Assembly (NCBI GenBank): GCA_012184525.1
Contig: WOFQ01000059.1
Coordinates: 62,001 to 126,000 of the forward strand
DNA length: 64,000 bases
Source: Xenoacremonium recifei
Taxonomy: Eukaryota > Ascomycota > Sordariomycetes > Hypocreales > Nectriaceae
Direction: 5' to 3'
Shown here one piece after another: positions 23,865-34,067 of this stretch. The translations under genes and the position numbers were made by a program. The stretch's first letter is position 1. Every line of letters begins with the position of its first letter. A model generated the notes under the pieces. It was not told the origin of the DNA, made no database searches, and saw nothing but the letters and a program-made list of their open reading frames with translations.

Positions 23865-24678
23865 TTAGACTGGAATTAGATAGGTAAAATAAAAAGAAGA
23901 GACTTTGGCTTAGAGCTAGACGGTTGGAGCTACATCTTGTTTGCATTACTTACTGTTTGTTTGCTTTAAAATCACCAGCTCAGCGTGAGGTTGTCACACC
24001 CGGCAGATTTGCTCGATTTGTCAATATTCTTACTCATTTTCAAAGCTACCTGCATCCCATCCAACCTTTGCTATGGACTCTTGGCCTGCATATAATATTA
24101 TAAACCCCAACTAGACCAAACTAACTCCCGTCCGGATGTCTCCTATGGAAGTGGCCGAATTCCAACGGAGCCGGCCGGGGAAGTGGATCCGCGATCTCTA
24201 GCACGCGGGGTAACAACAGCTCCGCCGCGAGCCGCCTACCGACGGACGTGCCAATCTGAGCTTATCTATTGCCAAGCAGCGGATTAACACCAATATGCAC
24301 GCATTTTCGTCTAATATTCCCACTTTAAGATAAAGTTTAGCACGTGGCGGACTTCCTTTTCGTCTCACCTTCTTTCCTGTCGCACTGATTGGCTTGCCGG
24401 AGCGCGGCGATTGGTCGACGGGAGTTGCCACGGTCAAGATGACGCACTGTGAACCGCCCTTGCCTCCTGCCGTCTGTTATCTAGGCCGTTGGGGTTGGGC
24501 AGGTGCTATCGTGCCCTTGATACACCCAGCTGGAAGGTGCAGGTGGACTAAAACCACACCGTGACCCGTCCATTCCACATCTTCCCAACCTCTGTCTCTC
24601 CTAACCTGGATTCTCCATTGCGCTGCTCTGGCGGTTTAGCAATCTGTACGTGAGCTCCATTGCTAGGCTTTCTTCATC
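23865..24678. other. Intergenic region containing the xanthine dehydrogenase promoter
   Basis: The left part is the aminotransferase 3' UTR; the right part, from about 24240, carries GATA and CCAAT elements annotated separately. No coding sequence is supported. Confidence 0.5.
24251..24482 (+). promoter_or_regulatory. Candidate GATA-factor and CCAAT sites upstream of xanthine dehydrogenase
   Basis: Three HGATAR-type sites are visible: TTATCT at 24262-24267 (reverse), AGATAA at 24328-24333 and TTATCT at 24477-24482 (reverse). CCAAT boxes lie at 24251-24255 (forward) and at 24388-24392 and 24410-24414 (reverse, ATTGG). In fungi, purine-catabolic genes are activated by the AreA/Nit2 GATA factor under nitrogen limitation, so the clustering is plausible. 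Binding is inferred; I did not see a UaY-type TCGG-N6-CCGA site. Confidence 0.5.
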
Positions 24679-27600
24679 ATGGCGCCCAGCGCCATCTCTC
24701 CCGAGCGGAGCAGCAATCCGGAGCCTCTCGCGACTCTGACCTCCAAGTTCGACGACACTCTTCGCTTCTACCTCAATGGAACGCGGGTGGTTCTTGACGA
24801 TATCGACCCTGAAGTGACGGTTCTAGAGTATCTACGAGGCATCGGCCTGACTGGCACGAAGTTAGGTTGCGGTGAAGGAGGCTGCGGCGCCTGTACCATC
24901 GTAGTCAGCCAGTATAACCCTACGACGAAGCAAATCTACCATGCCAGCGTCAATGCCTGTCTCGCCCCTCTCGTCAGTCTTGACGGCAAGCATGTCATCA
25001 CCATCGAGGGCATCGGAAGCACCGAAAGACCCCACGCCACCCAGGAGCGAGTCGCAAAGTCCAATGGCAGTCAGTGTGGCTTCTGCACACCTGGCATCGT
25101 AATGAGCCTCTATGCCCTGCTGCGGAATAACACGGCGCCAACAAGCGAAGAGGTCGAGGAGGCATTCGATGGTAATCTGTGTCGGTGCACTGGATATCGA
25201 CCTATTTTGGATGCGGCCCAGACCTTCAGTGTGCGGTCTTGCGGGAAAGCCACCTCGAATGGCGACTTCAAATGCTGCATGGAGAACGGCGACGGGACGG
25301 CTAACGGTGGATGTTGTATGAAGAAGACATCTCTCGATGACCAACCGATCAAACGATTCACGCCGCCTGGGTTCATCGAATACAATCCTGACACTGAGCT
25401 GATCTTCCCTCCTGCTCTCAAGCGACATGTCATGAAGCCGTTGGCTTTCGGCAACAAGCGGAAAAGATGGTTCCGACCGATTACTCTCAATCAATTGCTC
25501 CAAATAAAGAGTGTACACCCTGAAGCCAAGCTCATTGGAGGAAGTACGGAGACTCAGATCGAAACCAAGTTCAAGAACCTCCATTACCCAGTCTCAGTCT
25601 TTGTTGGAGACATTGCTGAGCTTAGGGAGTACTCCTTTAACGACAGCCACATTGAGATCGGTGGAAACGTCATCCTGACTGACCTAGAACACATTTGCGA
25701 AAAGGCCATTGAGCATTACGGAAAAGAGCGAGGTCAAGTCTTCGAGAACATGCTGAAGCAGCTGAAGTTCTTCGCTGGTCGGCAAATTCGGAACGTGGGA
25801 ACCCCAGCGGGAAATCTCGTCACTGCTTCGCCAATTTCAGATTTGAACCCCGTCTTCTGGGCTGCGAATGCGGTTCTGGTTGCAAAGTCAGCTGCGAAAG
25901 AGACCGAGATCCCAATGTCACAATTCTTCACCGGTTATCGAAAGACGGCCCTACCTCAAGATGCTGTCATCGCCTCCATCCGAATCCCTGTCACGTCAGA
26001 GAAGGGGGAGTTCTTCCGGGCATATAAACAGGCAAAACGAAAGGACGATGACATTGCCATTGTTACCGGAGCCCTGCGCGTCAAGTTAGACGATCATGGC
26101 ATCGTGCAAGAATGTAACCTCATCTATGGCGGCATGGCCGCTATGACGGTTGCTGCCAAGAAGGCCATGGACTATCTAATTGGCAAGCGCTTTGCAGAAC
26201 TGGACACACTTGAGGGAACCATGAATGCCCTTGGGGAAGACTTCGACCTGCAGTTCAGTGTTCCCGGAGGCATGGCTTCATATCGAAAAGCCCTTGCCTT
26301 TGGGTTCTTCTACCGATTCTACCATGACGTGTTGGCTGCTCTGGATCAAGGATCAGGACATATCGATGAACAGGCAATCAACGAACTGGAAAGAGAAATT
26401 TCACAAGGCTGCGTCGACACAGATGCCGCAGCAAAGTACAAATTGGAAGTTACAGGAAGGTCGAAGAACCACGTTGCGGCACTGAAGCAGGTGACCGGCG
26501 AGGCACAATACACGGACGACATTCCTCCTGCGAAGAACGAATTGTACGCATGTTACGTTCTGTCAAAGAAGGCGCACGCCAAGATCAAGTCGATAGACTA
26601 TTCCGAAGCGCTGGATATGCCGGGTGTTGTCGATATCGTCGACAAAGACGATATGCCAAGCCCAGAAGCGAACAAGTTTGGTGCTCCTCACTTTGACGAA
26701 TTAATCTTCGCGGAGGATGAAGTCTTCACGGTTGGACAACCCATATCACTCGTTCTGGCAACATCGGCAGCTAGAGCAGCTGAAGCAGCGAGGGCAGTCA
26801 AGGTCGAGTATGAAGAACTGCCTGCCATCTTCTCGATTGAAGAAGCCATTGAAAAGGAAAGCTTCCACAACTTCTATCGAGAGATTAAGAAGGGCGATAC
26901 CGAGGAGGCATTCAAGAATTGTGATTACATCTTTACCGGAATTGCTCGTATGGGCGGCCAGGAACACTTCTACCTTGAGACGCAAGCCTGCGTGGTTGTG
27001 CCGAAGATGGAGGGTGGCGAGATGGAGATCTTTGCCAGCACTCAAAATGCGAACGAAACGTGAGTTATTCCGCAAACATTAACGGTGTTTTCAGATATTT
27101 AAGCTCTAACACTAAACAGGCAAGCATTTGCTGCTCGAGTTTGTGATGTGCAAGCGAATAAGATTGTGGTTCGTGTCAAGCGACTTGGTGGAGGCTTCGG
27201 TGGTAAGGAGACACGGTCCGTCCCTCTCAGCTCGGCCGTAGCGTTGGCATGCAAGAAAACCAAGAGGCCAGTCCGGTACATGTTGACTCGAGAGGAAGAC
27301 ATGGTTGTCAGCGGCCAGAGACATCCCTTCCTTGGCAAATACAAGGTTGGTGTCAACAAGGACGGCAAGATACAGGCCTTGGATTGCGACATCTTCAACA
27401 ATGCCGGCTGGACTTTCGACCTGAGCGCAAGCGTTTGCGAGAGAGCCATGACTCATGTTGATGGATGCTACAAGATACCCAACATGTTTATTCGTGGACG
27501 GCTCTGCAAGACCAACACCATGTCCAACACTGCCTTCCGAGGCTTTGGTGGTCCTCAGGGTATGTTTATTGCAGAGACATACATGGAGGAAGTGGCAGAT

Positions 27601-28842
27601 CGTCTGGGTATGCCGGTTGAGAAGTTTCGCCAAATCAACTTCTACAGAAAGGACCAAGAGACCCATTTCAACCAACTCCTGGGAGACTGGTTTGTTCCTC
27701 TGATGTACCAACAAGTTCAAGATGAGTCGATGTATGATACGCGAAGGCAAGCTGTCACAGCGTTCAACGACTCACATAAATGGCGCAAGAGAGGACTTGC
27801 ACTCATCCCAACTAAGTTTGGTATTTCATTCACGGCGTTGTTCCTTAATCAGGCTGGAGCCCTCGTGCACATCTATCATGACGGCTCTATTTTGGTTGCT
27901 CACGGAGGAACGGAAATGGGGCAAGGTCTACATACCAAGCTTACACAGGTCGCTGCTCAAGCGCTTGGCGTACCCTTGGATAACGTCTTCATATCGGAGA
28001 CGTCCACCAATACTGTCGCTAATGCATCAGCAACTGCGGCGTCTGCATCGTCTGACTTGAATGGATACGCAATCTACAATGCCTGCCAGCAACTCAATGA
28101 GCGTCTGGCGCCATATCGCGAGAAGCTCGGCCCCAAGGCGACAATGAAGGAATTGGCGCATGCGGCGTACTTTGACCGGGTCAACCTGTCTGCGCAGGGC
28201 TTCTACAAAACGCCAGAGATTGGGTACACTTGGGGCGAGAACAAGGGTCGGATGTTCTTCTACTTCACGCAGGGCGTAACGGCGGCAGAGGTCGAGGTCG
28301 ACACGCTTACGGGAACTTGGACATGCATCCGAGCGGATATCAAGATGGACGTGGGCCAGTCGATCAACCCAGCCATCGACTACGGGCAGATCCAGGGCGC
28401 CTTTGTGCAGGGCATGGGCCTGTTCACGATGGAAGAGTCGCTCTGGTTGCGGAATGGGCCGATGGCGGGCACCCTCTTCACTCGAGGCCCAGGAGCGTAC
28501 AAGATCCCTGGCTTCCGGGACATTCCCCAGACGTTCAACGTGTCGCTGCTGAAGGATGTGGAGTGGAAGGAGTTGCGGACAATTCAGCGCAGTCGAGGCG
28601 TGGGGGAGCCGCCGCTGTTCATGGGCAGCGCCGTCTTCTTCGCGATCCGGGATGCGCTCAAGGCGCAGCGCTCGGAGGCTGGGGTGGCAGCAGTAGTTGG
28701 CGAGGACGATACTGACGGGCTGTTGAGGCTTGAGAGCCCTGCGACACCCGAACGAATCAGGCTTGCGTGCGAGGACGACATTATGCGCAGAGCGAGGGTG
28801 ACGCCGAAGGAAGGCGAGAAGAGCTTCTTTGTGGCAATTTGA
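24679..28842 (+). CDS. hxA: Xanthine dehydrogenase (purine hydroxylase I)
   Basis: Molybdenum/FAD/2Fe-2S enzyme of 1367 residues oxidising hypoxanthine and xanthine to urate with NAD+, normal full length for the family. Exons are 24679..27059 and 27120..28842; the 60-bp intron (GTGAGT...AACAG) joins NANET to QAFAARV. Domains in order: plant-type 2Fe-2S (KLGCGEGGCGAC at 61-72); second 2Fe-2S with CGFCTPG (133-139) and CRCTGYRP (168-175); FAD domain with LIGGSTETQIE and AGRQIRNVGTPAGNL; then the molybdopterin domain with GGGFGGKETRS, FRGFGGPQG, GTEMGQGLHTK and the catalytic Glu in RGVGEPPLF. Purine use rather than an aldehyde-oxidase role is the simplest reading. The symbol follows the Aspergillus gene. 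The promoter carries GATA sites, consistent with nitrogen control. Confidence 0.96.
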
Positions 28843-30587
28843 AGCTACGATGCATCTCATCCACCATCTTGACGGCCATACGAATACGGAGTCACCCCGC
28901 GAGACAGAATCGAAACTTCGGGGTGTTCAGTCCAGAGGACCCAAGATCAGAGATTGGGGAGAAAGACAGACGAGGGGCGGTCAAGGCCTTGGTCTGCCAG
29001 AGATGTCCGAGCAGGGGACATGGCTGAAGATACAAGCTGTTGGCTTTGGTGGTGGATGTAAGACGATGGGGCCGCGATGCAAGTATGGCATGGATGGCAC
29101 GACAGACACATTGAGCAGTGGCAGCCACTCGTCACGATGATTTGGGGTCCACTAAGGCATTTGCGATGAAAATTCCCTTTTGCATGGGTTGGTCTTTGGA
29201 AGGATATGGAACAGACACTGGGTGTTGGATAAGCAACTGAGATATATGTCAACTACACTGTTGATTCTGCCAACCATGCTTGTGGAAGAGCAACGTCTAG
29301 TGCTAATCCGCGGGGGAATGTCTTGCATCGGCCAAGCGGGCGCAGAAGCAGACTTACGTCGGAGGCGGCCTCACGTGTGCAGAAAAGAAGAAAACATGCA
29401 TTGAAGTGAGGCGTAGGGCGGTGATCTCTATTGCCGCGCGTAGCCGATTGGATGGATGGTGTTGAGGGGCAGGATGAGGCTGACTGGCGACAAGAACAAA
29501 GTGCTCCTCATTGTTTGGGATGATTCTATATAGGTATACCGACACTTTGAATGTTCTTTGAGACTCAGAGCCTTGGAGAGTCTGGAGTTGATCCCAGGTC
29601 GTGAAAATACGGATTGACTACTTAGACGACGGCTCCTAGAAATTCTCGTGGCGGTGGCCTGACGAATGAGAGCCGGGACGAGTCAGCATTGAGAGCGCTG
29701 CATCGATTGGATCCACTGCTCCGAGGCAAGCAGGCTTCTTTCTAGTTTAGTTTGCGGCGGGGAGAAGCCAAGAGAAGAGAGTGAGTGAGGTGATGTTTTC
29801 TTGTTCCGTTCCTCTTCCCCGCCTCGGAGGCTTGATTTTGCCTCGGGAATGATGAGGAGAGGGAGGGATGGGCAAGCTACCTTATGGAGTACTTGCTGTG
29901 AACGTAAACGCCATCGACAGAACAAAGACGCGTTGCTGCTGAGTAAAAGCCTGAAATCAACAGAGAGCGTCGGCTGCGGCCCCATCACCGCGTAATAGCT
30001 GCAATAAGCATAGACTAACAGCGGATCGCCCAGCTTCATAGCGGATGACCTGCCCTTTCAGCGGGTGTGACTATTCCCGGCCGGGTATCAAGGTCAAGCA
30101 AGGTACAGAGTACTCCGTACTGCTGGGCGGGAAGGAGGAACCCTCTGAAGCTTCCTGGGTTTGCCGTTCCTGGATCACGCCGCTCGCTCTTGCTGCTTCC
30201 AGGACTCTTCCATTCCCTCGGGCAAAAAAAATATTCGCCGATCTCTCAACTCAACTGCGCTATTCGTCTCCCCCATCTTTCGCGACGACGCCTCTCCATC
30301 TTCTCCCCTCCCGACTCCCTGCCAGCGTCTTCCCGCTGCCATTCAGGACTCGCGTGATTGTCTCTCCCCCCCCCCCCGGATCTGCCGCCCGACGCCCACC
30401 GCCCGCCTCCGCCGCCTTCGGAGACGCGCCCCCGCGAAAAACTCCAGCAGTCCGACAACCCTGAAGGCCCTGTATCTCGGCAGCAGCAGAAAAAGTCAGA
30501 GCGTCAGCATCAGCACTGAACTGCTGGAGAGCTGAGCAGACTCAGCAGAGCAGTAGGAGAGACCACAAAAGCGGACCCGGCCGCTGT
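28843..30587. other. Intergenic region; no gene supported
   Basis: Short overlapping frames only. Notable elements are the palindromic TACTCCGTAC at 30111-30120, TACGGAGT at 28885-28892, and a run of about 12 C residues near 30366-30377 in what is probably the promoter or leader of the downstream activator gene. Confidence 0.5.
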
Positions 30588-30860
30588 ATGAGGCCACGGC
30601 CCGGGACTGAGTGATAGTCAAGAGGGTTCGATGGATCGTCGTCGACTCGGCTCAAGACCCGCGACGCCGACCTGCTAACAGCCACGAGCTGGACGACGAC
30701 AAACGAACGAAGCCTCTCCCGTGATCGAGACCGAAACCGCTGCTGCAGCCGCCTGCAAATGAGCTGCGAACTGGCCGTCCCGTCTGCGTAACACCTCGAG
30801 CGCGACCGAGACCCAATGGGAAGGGCCAGTGGGAGGAAACATCCGCCGAGCACAACATGA
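30588..30860 (+). promoter_or_regulatory. Four candidate uORFs in the leader of the AcuM/Rds2-like gene
   Basis: ATG-initiated short frames at 30588-30614 (MRPRPGTE), 30631-30678 (MDRRRLGSRPATPTC), 30759-30791 (MSCELAVPSA) and 30816-30860 (MGRASGRKHPPSTT). The stop of the last uORF overlaps the main ATG as ATGA (30857-30860). If transcribed, this arrangement should make main-ORF translation depend on leaky scanning or re-initiation. The transcription start is not known from sequence. Confidence 0.5.
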
Positions 30861-33602
30861 GCGACCGGAACGCCGCCGCCGCTGCCACGGCCACGGCCCT
30901 GGACAAGAGCGGCAAGCCCATGACGGACGGGGACAAGGGAAAGGAGCGCGACAAGCAGCCGGGCAATGGCGCCGAGGGTGCGCACAAGAGCCCCAAGAAG
31001 CGGCGCAAGGTGAACCACGGTACGTCGGTATGAGGCATAACAGCCTTTGCGAGCCATAATGGAGGGCATCACTGCCTCGCCTCCCCGTTGGCGCCGCAAA
31101 ATCATAGCATGATGCGGTCTCAACGGTGCTGGTGCGGGCTCAATGCCTCCAAAACCCTCTTTCTATCATTCCCCTCCATCCATGGATCTGGGCTGACGAC
31201 TGCCGCCGCTGCGCGCGCGCGTTTCTACAGCTTGTGTATACTGCCGAAGATCTGTAAGTCTACTATTCGACCCGACCTGCCGATGCGACAACGCGACGGT
31301 GCAATTGGCTCGTTCTCGCCCGTCTCTGGGCGCTTCGAGGCGTGAGGCGTTGTGTCGTGTGCCTCATTGAGGAGCATCACGTCACAGCATCTACGAACCG
31401 CTTAGATGTCCCCTCCCTCCCATTTCTACCCACAATCGAACCCTGTCAGCTCTACGCGCTGCGTTTTCGAGCTGTTTTGTTTGCTTTCTCGTTGCTCTTG
31501 TGTTGTCTCGTTCGGGTTCAGAAAAACGTCGTTTGTTGAAATGAAGAACTGTGGCTGACGACGGCATGTTTGTTCGTGCGCCGCACAGCACATGACCTGC
31601 GATCTTGTAGGTGACCCCCCAACGAATGCCTTACCTCGATGCTCATCCTGCCGCCTTCATTGGCCGCCCCTCGATCCGCTTGGGCTGCCGTCTGCTGGAC
31701 GCGGGCTGGAGCGCGGTGGATGAGGGGCTTGCTGGCCTCCCAATCCCCTTGCAGTTCTCGGGCTGGGCTGACGCTGTGGACAGGAGAGACCATGTACGAG
31801 ATGCATCAAGCGCAACATCGGCCACCTCTGCCACGACGAGCCGCGCGACGCCGACTCCAAGAAGGCCAAGTCGGTCCAGAGCATCCAGAGCTCGTCGGTC
31901 GTCGACGAGTCCGACACGCAGTCCGAGATAGCCCGGAGCTCCATCTCGAGCACCATGGGCCCACCGACCAGCTTCGACGGCACCCGGGCGAGGGCCAACA
32001 AGCAGCAGTCGTTCGGTGGCGGCGGTGGCAGCGGCCTGATGGGACAGCCCAACCCGCTGTCCCTCGTTTCACCCGTCTCAGGGCTGCCCGCCAGTGCGTT
32101 GAACAGCAGCAGCAACAACGCCAATCAGTGTACGTCTTGACCCCCAAGCTGGCGTGCCCGGCTCGGTGTCCTGCTCCGGCATTGCCTTGCAGTGCTTCCG
32201 CCTCCCGTCTCCCGCCCTCACCTCGCCTTGCCTCACTTATTTCAATCCCTCATCCCTGTCCTTCTTCTCCTCCTCCCACCCCCCTCCGCTCTTGTCTCCA
32301 TTCCCCAACAGGCCCTCGTTCGCCTCAGGCACGGCTCACCGACTGACATGGCCTTATAGTCGCCGGTTTCCAGGATGCATGGATGACGGCTCAGAACCAC
32401 TTCCATGACATGCACACCTACCATCCCAACTACATGATCGCCCCCGAAGTCACCCACGAGTTCAACCTGCTGAACGACTTTCTCCATACGAGTCTGCTCG
32501 ATGACGGAGCAGTGCCGTCCGACGATTCCCAGCAGAGCCCGGCGTTTAGAAGGTCGAGCCAGTCAGATATGTTGTCCGGATTCGGGAACAACGTGGCCGC
32601 CAGCGGCAACAATAATGGCAGCAGTAACAACACCATTGCAAACGCGTCAGGGGGTGCCATGTTGCCGCCCCCGACCAGCGTCGACGGCAAGCCAATTACA
32701 CGTCCCGGGAGCGTCGTGCCCGCCGACAAGGCTCGGGAGTACTATCTTCAAGCCGCCGACCCGTCTGGCAACGACACGCCCGAGGAGCGGATGCTGCGTG
32801 TGTTACGGGCCAAGTATGAGGCCGGTCTGCTTAAACCGTTCAACTATATTAAGGGATATGCTCGGCTCGGTGCCTACCTTGACACCCACATCGCACCGTC
32901 GTCCAAGCAGAAGATCCTGCGCACCATCAACCAGTTCCGGCCCAAGTTCCGCGAGAAGGCACAGGCCCTGACCGACATGGAGCTCGTCTACGTGGAGATG
33001 TGGTTCGAGCGCCAGCTGATGGACTACGACCGCGTGTTCGCCAGCATGGCCGTGCCCGCGTGCTGCTGGCGGAGGACCGGCGAGATATTCAGGGGCAACA
33101 AGGAGATGGCCGAGTTGATTGGCGTGTCAGTCGACAAACTCCGGGATGTGGGTTCACCCTTTTCACTTTTTGCCCCTCCGCTCCGCTGCCCCGGCCCCGG
33201 AACCCCGGACCGCGGGTTGCGGGGGTATCCGGAACGGCAGCGGAGATCCAGATTGCCGAAATGATGGCATGCTGACTTTTGAAACGTCTAGGGCAAGATC
33301 GCTTTGCACGAAATCCTGACGGAGGAGTCGACCGTTCGTTACTGGGAGGAGTTTGGCACGGTTGCGTTCGATCCGGCGCATGAGACGCTGCTGACGGCGT
33401 GCTCGCTGAAGAGCCCTACCGACGACCCGAAGCATCCCATTGTCAAGTGCTGCTTCTCATTTATGATCCGCCGAGATGATCACAAATTGTGAGCCACCCT
33501 CTCCGTCCCTTTCTACTCCTCTCCCTTGTTTCTGACATGTGTTCCAGGCCTGCGTTGATAGTGGGTAACTTCTTGCCGCATGACCCTCCGAGTTCGTCAT
33601 AA
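30857..33602 (+). CDS. acuM: Zn2Cys6 transcription activator of gluconeogenesis, AcuM/Rds2-like
   Basis: Nuclear regulator of 529 residues. Exons: 30857..31019, 31231..31253, 31589..31606, 31784..32129, 32360..33147, 33292..33488, 33548..33602. After a basic segment (KSPKKRRKVNH) the zinc cluster has Cys56, 59, 66, 72, 75 and 84: ACVYCRRSHMTCDL then ERPCTRCIKRNIGHLC. It is assembled from four exons, two of them only 23 and 18 nt. A low-complexity linker with Gly and Asn runs follows, then a conserved C-terminal half with a PAS-like region (DRVFASMAVPACCWRRTGEI ... GKIALHEILTEESTVRYWEEF). This matches the AcuM/AcuK/Ert1/Rds2 group that activates gluconeogenic genes such as PEP carboxykinase on non-fermentable carbon. 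I favour AcuM/Rds2 over AcuK/Ert1 from the HACVYCRRSHMTCD motif. Introns 1-5 (144-335 bp) are unusually long for this window. Confidence 0.88.
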
Positions 33603-34067
33603 GATCGAGGCTGGTGTTTGTATATGGCTCTACATTCAAAGTAGCCCCTTTCTGGTTGCATTGTTCGACATTTTGGTGGTGATGGTGATGATGATAGGGG
33701 GTTTCATGGATAGGGGATGGAAGAGAAAAGGATTGGGCGTAAGGATACACGTGGTGTTTATACTCGTATATATTTATCATTGAGGATGCTAGATGTTTTC
33801 TTTCTATTATATTCTATCTGAAGTTCCTTGGGCAAATGTATTGCTGTGATGTGAGCCATCTGAAATGTCTGAGTGGTGTTGATGCCGAGGAAGGCGGTAC
33901 CAACCACCTAGGTACCCAACTACCTACCTGCCTCATCTTCCCCTAGTATCTCGGACCTGTTCCAAGGAGTCTGACTCATCAATAATCTACCTGGAAATTT
34001 AATCCGACTTCTAATCTTGCAGCTCTGCCTCCGCTTGCACTCCCAACTCGAGAATACCAACTGGGGG
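33603..34067. other. Intergenic region upstream of the Spo22/Zip4-like gene
   Basis: AT-rich 3' flank of the activator gene (33640-33850) followed by a short ACCTAGGTACC-containing segment near 33906-33918, with further CCTACCT repeats. No coding sequence is supported. Confidence 0.5.

Noticed and set aside
28027..28860. 277-codon minus-strand frame at the 3' end of xanthine dehydrogenase
   Set aside because: Antisense shadow of the molybdopterin domain; no domain resemblance and no promoter-like context.
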